This document shows, in pieces, positions 25,083-35,883 of a stretch of DNA of 64,000 nucleotides. The DNA lies in assembly GCA_035507035.1 (NCBI GenBank), contig DATJOJ010000056.1, forward strand, positions 12,965-76,964, written 5' to 3'. Made by a program: the position numbers and the translations under genes. The DNA is from DATJOJ01 sp035507035 (GTDB taxonomy: Bacteria; Acidobacteriota; Terriglobia; Terriglobales; Acidobacteriaceae). The notes beneath the pieces were generated by a model. The model was given only the letters and a program-made list of their open reading frames with translations. It was not told the DNA's origin and made no database searches. Each line of letters starts with the position of its first letter. Position 1 is the stretch's first letter.

Positions 25083-25832
25083 TTACTTCTGATAGACAAA
25101 ATGGCCACGGCGGTTCTGCTGCCAGCACTCCTCATTGTGCTCGGTGCAAAAGGGTTTTTCTTTGCCGTAGCTGATGGTCTTGATGTTGTCGGCACTGACG
25201 CCGCCCTGCACCAAGGCATTCTTGACAGCGTTGGCGCGGCTGTCGCCGAGCGCCAAGTTGTACTCCGTCGAACCGCGCTCGTCGCAGTGTCCCTCCACCG
25301 TGAAGTGAATGTCGGGATGCTGTTTGAGGAAGTCGATGTCGCCCTGCATAGCGCTTTGTTGGTCGGCGCGAACATCGGACTTGTCGTAGTCGAAGTAGAT
25401 GTCCTTTACGTTTTGCGCGAACAACTCTTCTTCGCTAGGCGACGGCGGTGGCGGCGGTGGTGGCGGCGGAGCAGTCACGGTAACGCGCGCCGTGGCTGTT
25501 TGAGTTCCGCCAGCTCCTTTGGCCGTCAGAGTATAAGTCGTCGAGTCGGTCGGAGTGACTTGCTGCGAGCCGGTGGCCTGGACAGCGCCGATGCCATCGA
25601 TACTGATGTCGGTAGCATTGCTGGTCTGCCAACTCAACGTCGTGGATTGACCCTTCTCAACTGTGTTGGGATTGGCCGTGAGCGAAGCCGTCGGTGCGGC
25701 CGGTGGTGGCGGCGGCGGTGGCGGCGGCGGTGGTGTTTTCTTATGACATCCGGCGAGCAACAGAACGGCGGCCAGAGTAACGGTGAGCGTGATCCACTTC
25801 AAGCGTGCGTGCTTCACTTTTCCTCCCTGCAA
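25083..25832 (-). CDS. pal: Peptidoglycan-associated lipoprotein Pal
   Basis: A 249-residue lipoprotein. The lipobox LLAGC is at about residues 25-29, directly followed by a run of prolines. An Ig-like segment of about 70 residues comes next (TANPNTVEKGQSTTLSWQTS), a second Pro-rich stretch, and then the OmpA-like peptidoglycan-binding domain (FDYDKSDVRADQQ, HFTVEGHCDERGSTEYNLAL, RANAVKNALV). The inserted Ig-like domain makes it longer than the roughly 170-residue enterobacterial Pal. It anchors the outer membrane to peptidoglycan and partners TolB. It lies between tolB and cpoB. Confidence 0.93.
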   Translation of the reverse strand: MQGGKVKHARLKWITLTVTLAAVLLLAGCHKKTPPPPPPPPPPPAAPTASLTANPNTVEKGQSTTLSWQTSNATDISIDGIGAVQATGSQQVTPTDSTTYTLTAKGAGGTQTATARVTVTAPPPPPPPPPSPSEEELFAQNVKDIYFDYDKSDVRADQQSAMQGDIDFLKQHPDIHFTVEGHCDERGSTEYNLALGDSRANAVKNALVQGGVSADNIKTISYGKEKPFCTEHNEECWQQNRRGHFVYQK

Positions 25833-25954
25833 AGTGCGCGCGTCAAGCGTTGCGCGCCTGGATTCGATCCCGGCGGAATAGCAAGAAATCGTCCGGGCTT
25901 AAACTACCCTAAAGACAACGCCAAATAATGATTCAGATTGACAGAAACAATCTA

Positions 25955-27364
25955 CTACTTCCAGCTCCAGTTTGGCTGGGTATTACTTCCGCTAACAGTC
26001 AGCTGCTTCTGATTCGTGCCGTCGGCCAGCATGGTCCAGATCTGCTCGCTCCCCGAACGGCTGGACTGAAACACGACATGCCGTCCATCTGGCGACCAGG
26101 ACGGAAAATCATTCTTTCCTCCGTCGTGGGTCAGTTGCACGAACTGCTTGCTGGCAATATCCATCAGATAAATATCCCAGGCTCCCGGCGCTCCCGGCCC
26201 GTAATGGCGAATCCAGGAGATTGCCAGAAACTGGCCATTCGGTGACCAAGCAGGAGACACAGCATATCCTTGATCGGTCATTCTCTGGACGTTCGTGCCA
26301 TCACTGCCCATGATGTAAATCTGCGGCAAGTCGGTGCGGCCGCTGACCCAGGCAATCTGCGCCCCGGTTTTCGGATTCCACACCGGGGAAACGTCGGGCA
26401 TTTTGTAATTGGTCAGCCGCTTCAAATTCGTCCCCGACTGATCGACCACATAAATGTCGGGGTCGCCGCTGCGAGAGGATGAGAACGCCAGCTTGCTGCC
26501 GTCGGGCGCCCACGCCGGAGAAAGATTGGTGCCGCCAAAACGAGGGAAGGTCAGCAGGCGGTTCAAATCCATCGAGTACATCAAAATTTGCCAACCCGAC
26601 TTGGTCAGCGAACTGAATGCAAGGCGAGTGCCGTCGGGTGAAATCCGTGGTGAAAGCGAAATCGAGCCAAGGTGCGTCACTTGCCGCTGATTTTCGCCGT
26701 CATAATCCATGACCCAAATCTCTTTGTGTCCGGAGCGATTGCTCACGAAGAAGATCTGGCTTTCTGCGATGCCAGGAATGCCGCCGCCCAGGCGGAAAAT
26801 GATTTCGTCGGCAAATTTGTGCGCGGTGCGGCGGGCCGCATCGGTGGTGGGCGCGTCGGTATACTGCTTGCCCAACACTTGCGGCGAGCTGATGTTTTTA
26901 ACGTCATACAACCAGCCTTGCACCGTGAGGCTAGTGGCGCTGGCGCCAAGATTCCCGAATGCCATCATGGCGGCGTTGGGCGGCGGAGAGTTCCACAGAT
27001 CGAAGCGCACGTCCGGGGGGGAGCCGATCGGGCCGACCGGATAAAAGCTCTTCGAAACCATGTCGAAGATGCCGGCGTTGTCCAAATCATTCCACAACGT
27101 GTCGTTGAACACTTTGAGAAGATCGGCATTGCGGGGATCCTGAGTGGAAGCTTTGAAGTCGGGAACGGCGAGGCGGATCTTTTCTACCCCTAAACCCGTG
27201 CCGGTTTTGATCCAATCCTGGGCCGCGGATGAAAGTCCAAACAGTAGAGTGACAACAAAGATGACAAATAATTGCGCGATTTTGTGATGAATAGGCTTCG
27301 TAATCTTAGTCACTTTATACTTGTGCCATGGATCCAATTTATATCGTATGACGACCCAAACCAA
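25955..27364 (-). CDS. tolB: Tol-Pal periplasmic beta-propeller TolB
   Basis: A 469-residue TolB. After a signal-peptide-like helix (LFVIFVVTLLFGLSSAAQD) come the TolB N-terminal domain (about 60-190, DFKASTQDPRNADLLKVFNDTLWNDLDNAG split over two blocks) and a six-bladed PD40 propeller with repeats such as LAFSSLTKSGWQILMY, LAFSSSRSGDPDIYVVD and VVFQSSRSGSEQIW. The N-terminus before the helix is unusually long and basic; a GTG at 27313 would give a normal signal peptide. TolB binds Pal and the TolA-like protein encoded just upstream. Confidence 0.93.
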   Translation of the reverse strand: MVWVVIRYKLDPWHKYKVTKITKPIHHKIAQLFVIFVVTLLFGLSSAAQDWIKTGTGLGVEKIRLAVPDFKASTQDPRNADLLKVFNDTLWNDLDNAGIFDMVSKSFYPVGPIGSPPDVRFDLWNSPPPNAAMMAFGNLGASATSLTVQGWLYDVKNISSPQVLGKQYTDAPTTDAARRTAHKFADEIIFRLGGGIPGIAESQIFFVSNRSGHKEIWVMDYDGENQRQVTHLGSISLSPRISPDGTRLAFSSLTKSGWQILMYSMDLNRLLTFPRFGGTNLSPAWAPDGSKLAFSSSRSGDPDIYVVDQSGTNLKRLTNYKMPDVSPVWNPKTGAQIAWVSGRTDLPQIYIMGSDGTNVQRMTDQGYAVSPAWSPNGQFLAISWIRHYGPGAPGAWDIYLMDIASKQFVQLTHDGGKNDFPSWSPDGRHVVFQSSRSGSEQIWTMLADGTNQKQLTVSGSNTQPNWSWK

Positions 27365-27441
27365 AGTTCAAGATAAACTTAAATACATCCCGATACGATA
27401 TGATGCAAATCGTTCATCTCCAGTTCCATCTCATTTCAAAA

Positions 27442-28230
27442 CTACCGTTTGTAATCAAACCAGAATTCCACAGACACTTTATTACCCGGGTAATCGGAAG
27501 GTAACGGACCAAAGGTGTCAATGCGCTGCAGGGCCCTCATCGCCGATTGATCGAGCGATGGCACGCCGCTGGATTGTTCAATTGCAACGTTGCGCGGGCT
27601 GCCATCACGCGCAATGTCGAACGTCAAGTAGACTCGCCGCGCCTCGGTAATCCCCGGATCCACTTCATACTTCAACCAGTTTTCGGAAACTTTTTGCTGC
27701 ACCACGCGAACGTACCATGCATAGCGGCTGCCGAAATCACCTCCGCCGCCGGTGAAACCGAAACCGCCCTTGGCGCCGCCTACATTAAAAACGCCATATG
27801 GTCCGCTGACCGGACCGCCTTCGCCAAAAGGCACAACGTTATTCGCTTCTTCCACGGGTTGCGGTTCCGGCTTGCGCTTCGTGGGATTCGGCTTGGGTTT
27901 TGGTTTCGTCTCTTTGCCAGGAATCGGAATCGCTTCCGGCTCCGGTGCTTGTTCTTGTGCTTTGGGCAACGATTCCGTCAGCCCCTTCGATTCGTTTGCC
28001 AAAATGTTCTGGGTCTGCACCGGATTTGCCGGGAGTGGAACCGTGTTTACCAGAGTCACTCCGATGGCGTCGCCACCGCCGCCCGCTCCCCAAGTCTCGC
28101 GGTGTCCTGCGGGAATGACGACGGCGTAAAGAACGATGAATCCCGCCACCGCGAGATGGAGCGCGACCGACCAGCCCAGGTTTCGGCCCCAGCGCTCATG
28201 CTCAAAGAAAATGTCAGTGCTGGCTTCCAT
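27442..28230 (-). CDS. TonB/TolA-like periplasm-spanning protein of the Tol operon
   Basis: A 262-residue protein in the tolA position. One N-terminal membrane helix (about 20-42) is followed by a Pro/Lys-rich spacer (KPKPKPNPTKRKPEPQ) and a C-terminal TonB-type domain: VVQQKVSENWLKYEV, RVYLTFDIARDGSPRNVAIEQSSG, LDQSAMRALQRID. TolA normally has a long helical spacer; here it is short and TonB-like. By position between tolR and tolB it should perform the TolA role of passing proton-motive energy to TolB-Pal. Its start overlaps tolR by 17 bases. Confidence 0.85.
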   Translation of the reverse strand: MEASTDIFFEHERWGRNLGWSVALHLAVAGFIVLYAVVIPAGHRETWGAGGGGDAIGVTLVNTVPLPANPVQTQNILANESKGLTESLPKAQEQAPEPEAIPIPGKETKPKPKPNPTKRKPEPQPVEEANNVVPFGEGGPVSGPYGVFNVGGAKGGFGFTGGGGDFGSRYAWYVRVVQQKVSENWLKYEVDPGITEARRVYLTFDIARDGSPRNVAIEQSSGVPSLDQSAMRALQRIDTFGPLPSDYPGNKVSVEFWFDYKR

Positions 28231-28642
28231 GAGTTTGCAGTGGCTGGGTCACGATGCTGACGTTGGTGATTCCCGATTGCTTCACGGCGTCCATCACCGT
28301 CGCGAAGGCGCCGAAAGGAACGTCTTCGTCAGCACGGACGAAAATCGACTGATGCTGCGGATCGCGGATCTTCTGCCGCAACCGCGACGCAATTTCATTG
28401 ATGTTGATGGGATCGTTCCCCAGAAACACCCGCTGCTGCTTGTCAATGCTGATAACTAACCGCTCTTCGGTAATCTCTTTTACCGTGCGCGTTTTGGGAA
28501 CATTGACTTCGATCCCCGACTGCAAAATCGGCGCCGTGACCATAAAGATGATGAGCAAGACAAGCACTACGTCGACCAGCGGCGTGATATTGATGTCGGC
28601 AATAGCGCTCTGAGTGCGGCCATTGGAAGCGGTAAACGCCAT
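28214..28642 (-). CDS. tolR: Biopolymer transport protein TolR/ExbD
   Basis: A 142-residue ExbD/TolR protein with one membrane helix carrying the conserved acidic residue (NITPLVDVVLVLLIIFMV, about residues 17-34). A periplasmic domain follows with VPKTRTVKE and RADEDVPFGAFATVMDAVKQSGI. With TolQ it forms the proton-driven stator. The start codon overlaps the tolQ stop by one base, and its end overlaps the next gene by 17 bases. Confidence 0.94.
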   Translation of the reverse strand: MAFTASNGRTQSAIADINITPLVDVVLVLLIIFMVTAPILQSGIEVNVPKTRTVKEITEERLVISIDKQQRVFLGNDPININEIASRLRQKIRDPQHQSIFVRADEDVPFGAFATVMDAVKQSGITNVSIVTQPLQTHGSQH

Positions 28643-29346
28643 TATCGACGCACCTCTTGAGGCGGCTGTGTTCGTTCGATTGCATTCATCATTTCAAGAG
28701 CGAAATCGTCCCCTCGCGCGGCGAAGCCGCGAATCGAACTGCCAATCAAGTTATAGGCGATGACTGCAGGAATGGCGGCCGCCAGCCCGGCTGCAGTCGT
28801 GATGAGTGCTTCGGAGATGCCGGGTGCGACGGCGCGCAGCGTTGCGGCACCAGCCGTTCCCAATCCATGGAACGCGTCAATAATGCCCCATACCGTGCCG
28901 AACAGACCGACGAACGGGGTCACGGCTCCAGTGATTGCCAGCCAGGGCAAATTACGCTCGAAGCGGGTTAATTCCTCGGAGTTGGCGATCTGCATGGCAC
29001 GCTGAATCGCCACAGGATTGTTGGCGACCCCCGTGGGATTTCCGCCTTGCTTGCGCAGTTCCTCGAACCCGCCGAGGAACACCGCGACCAGAGGACTCGG
29101 CTTGAACTGCTCGGCGACCGTGGCCATATCCTGCAAGCGCTGGGCCTTGCGAAATGCTCGCACGAAGCGCCCACTTTGCACGCGTGCCCGCCGCAACAAG
29201 CCCCACTTGGAGAGAATCACGGCCCAAGAGATCACGCTGAAGAGCAAAAGAATCAGCAGGACCGCTTTGGCGACCACTCCAGTTTCCGCCACTAAGTCGA
29301 CGATCTCGCCGCCGACCAGACAAGTCAGCAATGAAGGAAGATGCAT
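28642..29346 (-). CDS. tolQ: Tol-Pal motor protein TolQ (MotA/TolQ/ExbB family)
   Basis: A 234-residue three-helix MotA/TolQ/ExbB protein. Helix 1 lies at about residues 26-46. The cytoplasmic loop carries LTRFERNLPWLAITGAVTPFVGLFGTVWGII, the family core, and the last helix AAGLAAAIPAVIAYN. It forms the proton channel with TolR. It is the first gene of the minus-strand tol-pal cluster and is divergent from recN, with 176 bases between the start codons. Confidence 0.94.
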   Translation of the reverse strand: MHLPSLLTCLVGGEIVDLVAETGVVAKAVLLILLLFSVISWAVILSKWGLLRRARVQSGRFVRAFRKAQRLQDMATVAEQFKPSPLVAVFLGGFEELRKQGGNPTGVANNPVAIQRAMQIANSEELTRFERNLPWLAITGAVTPFVGLFGTVWGIIDAFHGLGTAGAATLRAVAPGISEALITTAAGLAAAIPAVIAYNLIGSSIRGFAARGDDFALEMMNAIERTQPPQEVRR

Positions 29347-29522
29347 TTTTTCGGGGAAAAACCTCTCGTCAGATTATAGACGAAGAAAACGGCGCCTCAG
29401 GGCGGTGCACCCCATGGATCAATAGGGATTTCATTGTAGCTTTCAATTTGGCTCGTAAATCGTTGCGAGGCCAAACGGCTTTCGTGCTATTCTCGCTCCA
29501 ATCTCGCACGCCAGGAAAATCG

Positions 29523-31220
29523 GTGCTCTCGGAGTTGCGGCTCGAAAACTACGCCGTCATTGACAGTGTCGAAGTGGAGTTCGCGATTGGCTTGAATCTG
29601 CTGACCGGCGAAACCGGCGCCGGCAAATCCATTCTGATTGACGCTTTAGCTTTGTTGCTCGGCGAGAAAGCTTCCACCGACGTGATCCGTTCCGATGCCG
29701 AGCGCGCTGTCGTCTCGGCGGTATTCGAGGTTGAAGGAGGCGCGGCCAAGACGGTTTCCAAACTCTTGGAAGCGAACGGAATTGATGCCGAAGGAGAAGC
29801 AGTTATTATTCGTCGCGAGATCGTGAGCGGTGGCAAAGGCCGCGTCTTCGTTAACAATCAGCCGGCGACCGTGAGCGTTTTGCGGCAGCTTTCGCCGTGG
29901 CTCGCGACCATTCATGCGCAAAATGAATCGTTGGTCAGCTTCGATGCGGCGATGCGCCTGGACCTGCTCGACGCTTTTGCCGCAACTCAACTTGACTCAG
30001 TGGCCGACGCATATTTGAGTTGGAAGTCGATCGCAACCAGAATCGAGGAACTGCAGCGCGACGAACAGGACCGGCTGCGACTATTGGATCTTTGGACGTT
30101 TCAAAGGCGCGAGATCGAAGAGGCCAAGCCGCAAGCGGGAGAAGACGGGCGTCTCGAGAGCGAGAAGCGCGTGCTCGCCAACGCCGAGAAAATTTATAGC
30201 GCGGCCATGAATGCCTTCGATCTTCTGTATGAAGGCTCGGCCTCCACTTCCAGTTCCTTACGAACCGCGCAAAAACATATTGAGGAACTCTCGCGATATG
30301 AGCCGAAATTTGGCGAGGCTCTGGCGGCCCTCGAATCGGCGCGGATCAGCGTAGAAGATGTCGGGGTGACATTGCGCGATTACGCCGGCGGCATTCAGTC
30401 ATCGCCAGAGCATCTCGCTGAAGTTGAGGATCGCCTGGCATTGCTTGATCGATTGAAGCGCAAATATGGGCCGACTCTGGAAGACGTAATTCGACTTGGC
30501 GCAGAGGTCACCCGGAAGCTGACCGAAATGGAGAACAAAGACGAGGTCTTGGCGCAGCTTCAAAAGGAACAGGCGGAGGCCGCGCAGGACTATTTGCTTG
30601 CGGCGAGGGCCATCTCGAAGAAACGCTATGAAGCGGCCCGAAAGCTGGAGAAGCTAGTCGAAGCGGAGATTAACGATCTCGCAATGAAAGCTAATTTTCA
30701 TGTCGAGGTTGCTGGCACGGACGAGGAGAAAAACTGGACCGCCTCCGGCTTCGATCAGGTTGTCTATCTGATTGCCACGAATCCCGGCGAGCCGATGCGG
30801 CCGCTGGAGCAAATTGCCTCCGGTGGTGAAATGTCGCGAGTGATGCTGGCGCTAAAGGCCAGCGTGGAGCGCGGAGTTGGCGGAAAGAAGACTGGCGCTG
30901 CGCGCTGGCAGCGCACTTTGATTTTTGACGAAATCGACACTGGTATCGGCGGCCGCGCGGCCGAAGCTGTGGGGAAAACGTTGAAGGCCTTGTCCCGAAC
31001 CAATCAGGTTTTGTGCGTGACGCACCTTCCACAGATCGCGACCTTCGCCGATCATCATTACCTTATCGAGAAGCGTGTTTCTGACGAGCGCACCAAGACT
31101 AAGGTGCGCCGCATTACCGGAGAGGAACGCACCGAAGAAGTGGCCCGCATGTTAAGCGGCGCCAAGCTGACAGAAACGTCCCGCAAACACGCCGAGCAAA
31201 TGCTGAAGGCGAATGCCTAG
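29523..31220 (+). CDS. recN: DNA repair ATPase RecN
   Basis: An SMC-like repair ATPase of 565 residues from GTG at 29523, close to the usual RecN length. The frame runs back to 29331, but the extra 64 residues lack homologous features and overlap tolQ. The Walker A box is TGETGAGKSILIDAL near residue 32. A long coiled-coil middle follows (about 150-380). The ABC signature is EQIASGGEMSRVMLALK, and Walker B is TLIFDEIDTGIGGRAAEAVG. The C-terminal THLPQIATFADHHYLIEK is also typical. RecN gathers broken DNA ends for recombination. I did not find a convincing LexA box upstream. Confidence 0.95.
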   Translation: MLSELRLENYAVIDSVEVEFAIGLNLLTGETGAGKSILIDALALLLGEKASTDVIRSDAERAVVSAVFEVEGGAAKTVSKLLEANGIDAEGEAVIIRREIVSGGKGRVFVNNQPATVSVLRQLSPWLATIHAQNESLVSFDAAMRLDLLDAFAATQLDSVADAYLSWKSIATRIEELQRDEQDRLRLLDLWTFQRREIEEAKPQAGEDGRLESEKRVLANAEKIYSAAMNAFDLLYEGSASTSSSLRTAQKHIEELSRYEPKFGEALAALESARISVEDVGVTLRDYAGGIQSSPEHLAEVEDRLALLDRLKRKYGPTLEDVIRLGAEVTRKLTEMENKDEVLAQLQKEQAEAAQDYLLAARAISKKRYEAARKLEKLVEAEINDLAMKANFHVEVAGTDEEKNWTASGFDQVVYLIATNPGEPMRPLEQIASGGEMSRVMLALKASVERGVGGKKTGAARWQRTLIFDEIDTGIGGRAAEAVGKTLKALSRTNQVLCVTHLPQIATFADHHYLIEKRVSDERTKTKVRRITGEERTEEVARMLSGAKLTETSRKHAEQMLKANA

Positions 31221-31277
31221 ACAATCTGTGTTTTTTTGTCGGCGAAACAATTCTTTGAGCTGTGCTAACGTACTCGG

Positions 31278-32027
31278 ATGCGCACTGCCTTCGGCCTCCT
31301 CTGCGTGAGTGTGCTTCTAGTGGTTTCGTCCCTTGCCCAGGACGCAATTCCCGACGCTCCCCAGCCGGAAAAGAAGCAAGAGCGCTCGGATGTGCAGAAG
31401 GTGGAAAGTGTTCTGGTAGTCCTCAAGAATCTTCCCGCAGAAAAAGTTATCGGCCCCTATATCCCCAGCAGCGGCCCGTTTGTACCGTTGACCGGCAAAG
31501 AGCGCGCAGAGGTTTACTTGCGCCAGACGTTTGTAACACCGGGACCCTACGTGGTGCGTCTGTTCAGCGCAGGTGTGGACCAGGCCCGGGATTATCCCTC
31601 GCAGTGGGGCGGGGGGATCGGCGCCTACGGCGAAAGAGTCGCAAATCGTTATGGCCGCTTGCTGGTTGCCAACTCAGTCAGCGCGCTCGGCAACGCTGCC
31701 CTGGGCTATGAGCCTCGCTATGACCTTTGCCGCTGCCGGGGTTTTGGGGCGCGGGTAAAACATGCGGTAGTGCGCGATTTTGTCACTTACGATCGAACCG
31801 AGATCAAACTCCGTCCGGCAATTCCTTCGTACGCTGGGGCATTCGTGTCTGGCGTGGTTTCTTCCCAATGGCTGCCGGGAAGACAGAACGTGTTGCGGGA
31901 TGGAGGTCTTGCCATGCTCTCCCAGGCCGGCTACGGCAGCGCCTACAACATCTTCAGCGAGTTCGCAGTCGACATCCTGCGCAAGATCACGAAGAAGAAC
32001 CCGAAGGACATGGCCGGGTTGCGATGA
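31278..32027 (+). CDS. Secreted protein of unknown function
   Basis: A 249-residue protein with a signal peptide (MRTAFGLLCVSVLLVVSSLAQD). A Pro/Lys-rich segment and a conserved-looking core follow: FVPLTGKERAEVYLRQTF, QWGGGIGAYGERVANRYGRL and GYEPRYDLCRCRGF. The C-terminal half has small-residue-rich segments (YAGAFVSGVVSSQWLP) that could be membrane-associated. I recognise the pattern as one common in acidobacterial genomes but no function. TAACGT at 31266-31271 lies 6 bases before the ATG, so transcription might start at the start codon. Confidence 0.65.
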   Translation: MRTAFGLLCVSVLLVVSSLAQDAIPDAPQPEKKQERSDVQKVESVLVVLKNLPAEKVIGPYIPSSGPFVPLTGKERAEVYLRQTFVTPGPYVVRLFSAGVDQARDYPSQWGGGIGAYGERVANRYGRLLVANSVSALGNAALGYEPRYDLCRCRGFGARVKHAVVRDFVTYDRTEIKLRPAIPSYAGAFVSGVVSSQWLPGRQNVLRDGGLAMLSQAGYGSAYNIFSEFAVDILRKITKKNPKDMAGLR

Positions 32028-32041
32028 ATGCGGGAAAATCC

Positions 32042-32233
32042 TCAGGGCGCCACCGCAATCTCGTAGATCGTTCCCACGTCCCCGTTACCTCCACCCCTGG
32101 TGGTCCCCCACAGGTTGCCTGCCTCATCGAGTGTGAGACCGGTCGATGCCTGGGCACAGTCGTTGTTTCCGGAATGCTGGCCCGTAAAACTGTGAAAGAC
32201 TGGGCGCGGATCGGGTTCTTGACCGTTACGACA
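32042..32233 (-). pseudogene. C-terminal relic of a GloVer-repeat secreted protein
   Basis: A 63-codon open stretch on the minus strand lacks any start codon and is preceded in frame by a stop. It reads PVFHSFTGQHSGNN, then STGLTLDEAGNLWGTTRGGG and GTIYEIAVAP before a TGA. This is the repeat unit of the tandem GloVer-type beta-propeller proteins that are abundant in Acidobacteria (SFTG, DxAGNLxGTTxxGG, GxxxE). Only the last repeat remains, so it is a gene remnant in the 227-base gap between the secreted unknown and the nitroreductase-like gene. Confidence 0.6.
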
Positions 32234-32254
32234 TCAAGCGAATCTAGTGAATAA

Positions 32255-32614
32255 TTACGCCAGCTTAACAAGCACTGCCACGTCGAGCTTCGAGTAATAT
32301 TTTTTTACATCCCCGGCGCCATATTTCTCGCGAAATTTCTCCACCACCGGCGTTACCTCTTTGGCGCTTTTGATCGGTTGGGCTTGGAACTCAGCGCCGG
32401 TGCCGCGTGCCTCGATGCGAATCCAAGGGTTCTTGAGCACATTCTTGTACCATTGTGTGTCCGAGCCTTGCACGGGTAGAAGATAGAGTTTCGCATCTTC
32501 CAGAACGAACCACACCGGCCGGGAAACCTTTTTTCCCGATTTTCGCCCGATCACCGTAATTTCGATTTGCCGATACCGCTCTAGCCGCGTGCGCAATTCA
32601 TCGCTTGCGCTCAT
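32255..32614 (-). CDS. Nitroreductase/quinone reductase family (Ddn-like) protein
   Basis: A 119-residue protein of the deazaflavin-dependent nitroreductase family (F420-dependent quinone reductase type). The split-barrel core is visible: IEITVIGRKSGKKVSRPVWF, LYLLPVQGSDTQWYKNVLKNP and VTPVVEKFREKYGAGDVKKYY. The RKSGK element and the WYKN motif are typical. Whether it uses F420 or FMN, or only binds a lipid or haem, cannot be told. It is monocistronic and divergent from ispH. Confidence 0.78.
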   Translation of the reverse strand: MSASDELRTRLERYRQIEITVIGRKSGKKVSRPVWFVLEDAKLYLLPVQGSDTQWYKNVLKNPWIRIEARGTGAEFQAQPIKSAKEVTPVVEKFREKYGAGDVKKYYSKLDVAVLVKLA

Positions 32615-32665
32615 CGGGACCTCCTATATGCCGCTTGCTGCGGAATCTCGCCATACACTGCTAAT

Positions 32666-32682
32666 CCTCTGTATTTCAGAGG
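32666..32682. promoter_or_regulatory. Palindrome in the divergent ispH promoter region
   Basis: CCTCTG-TATTT-CAGAGG is a perfect 6-bp inverted repeat with a 5-base centre, between the divergent nitroreductase-like gene and ispH. An AT-rich stretch with TAATAT lies at 32721-32726 closer to ispH. It could be an operator or a small hairpin. Confidence 0.35.
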
Positions 32683-32776
32683 TTTACATTGACCAAAACG
32701 ATGCCTTCGGGTAGCCTTAATAATATAAATCCCATAGTGGGGAAGTGTAATCTTAAAGAGGAAATTGCTCGTGTCT

Positions 32777-33748
32777 ATGGACAACGGTAAGACTTTGCTT
32801 TTGCTGAAACCCCGAGGCTTTTGCGCGGGGGTGGTGCGGGCCATCGATATTGTCCGCATTGCGCTTGAGGCCTTCGGCCCGCCGATATATGTTCGCAAGG
32901 AGATCGTCCACAACCGCTTTGTGGTCGAAGAACTGCAGGCCAAGGGTGCAATTTTCGTTGACAGCGTGGATGAAGTGCCCAACGGCGAGCGGGTAATTTA
33001 TAGCGCCCACGGTGTTTCTCCCGAAGTGCGTGACGCTAGTGAAGGACGCAACTTGCGCGTCATCGATGCTACTTGCCCGCTTGTCACTAAAGTTCACGTG
33101 GAAGCCGTCAAGTTCGCCAAAGAAGGTTATTCCCTCATCCTGATCGGCCATCACGATCACGATGAAGTGATTGGGACCTTGGGCGAAGCGCCGCTGGTGA
33201 CGCAGGTCGTCGGGTCGCCGGAGCAGGTGGAATCGCTGACCGTGCCGGACCCTGACCGGGTCGCTTATCTGACGCAGACCACTTTGAGCCTGGACGAGAC
33301 CAAGGACGTTATTGCGGCTCTGCGTGAAAGGTTCCCGAACATCAAGGGTCCCGCGGCCCAGGATATTTGCTATGCCACAGAGAACCGGCAGGTTGCCGTG
33401 AAGCAGGTGGCATCCGACGCCGATTTGCTGCTGGTGGTTGGCTCCGATAATAGTTCCAATTCCAATCGTTTAGTGGAAGTGGCGCGTAATCTGGGAACCA
33501 GTTCGCATCTAATCGACAGCTTCCGAAACATCAGACCAGAGTGGCTGGAGAACGTGAAGACCATTGCCCTTACCGCCGGAGCTTCCGCACCGGAGTGCCT
33601 GGTGGAGGAAGTGGTGAAATTCCTGGCCACGAAAGGTTTTGGGAACGTGCAGGAAGTCGAGGTCATGCCGGAGAATGTGCGCTTTGGTTTGCCGCCTGAG
33701 ATTGTGGAAGCCATTGCCAGTGCTCCAGCAGTCGTGAGTGCGGAGTAA
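32777..33748 (+). CDS. ispH: 4-hydroxy-3-methylbut-2-enyl diphosphate reductase IspH
   Basis: A 323-residue IspH from ATG at 32777 (GTG at 32771 is also in frame). IspH is the [4Fe-4S] enzyme of the last step of the MEP pathway, making IPP and DMAPP. The three cluster cysteines are visible in KPRGFCAGVVRAID, DATCPLVTKVH and QDICYATENRQ. The substrate residues in EIVHNRFVVEEL, IGHHDHDEVIGTLGE and VVGSDNSSNSNRLVEVA are present as well. It leads the hopanoid cluster, with shc starting 10 bases after its stop, so precursor supply and hopanoid production are probably co-expressed. Confidence 0.95.
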   Translation: MDNGKTLLLLKPRGFCAGVVRAIDIVRIALEAFGPPIYVRKEIVHNRFVVEELQAKGAIFVDSVDEVPNGERVIYSAHGVSPEVRDASEGRNLRVIDATCPLVTKVHVEAVKFAKEGYSLILIGHHDHDEVIGTLGEAPLVTQVVGSPEQVESLTVPDPDRVAYLTQTTLSLDETKDVIAALRERFPNIKGPAAQDICYATENRQVAVKQVASDADLLLVVGSDNSSNSNRLVEVARNLGTSSHLIDSFRNIRPEWLENVKTIALTAGASAPECLVEEVVKFLATKGFGNVQEVEVMPENVRFGLPPEIVEAIASAPAVVSAE

Positions 33749-33758
33749 GACGAAGATT

Positions 33759-35765
<2,007 letters not shown>

Positions 35766-35883
35766 TTGTTAGTACTTAGTAATTGGCATTTCGCCAAGGG
35801 AGAACTTTCCTGATCCCGGCAACACCATGTGAGTGCCAAGTGCTGAGCAGCAAGTAAGATCAGTAGGAGCTGATAGACAGACA

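Noticed and set aside
25400..25760. GGTGGCGGC-type repeats
   Set aside because: They are low-complexity codons for the two Pro-rich linkers of Pal, not a CRISPR or mobile repeat.
29449..29475. TTGG-centred imperfect palindrome before recN
   Set aside because: Arms differ by an inserted base and the sequence does not resemble a known SOS box, so no operator is claimed.
35766..35883. Repeat-like words in the shc-hpnH spacer
   Set aside because: TTAGTACTTAG and GCCAAGTGCT recall the repeat before hpnA, but arms and order do not align well enough to call a second copy.
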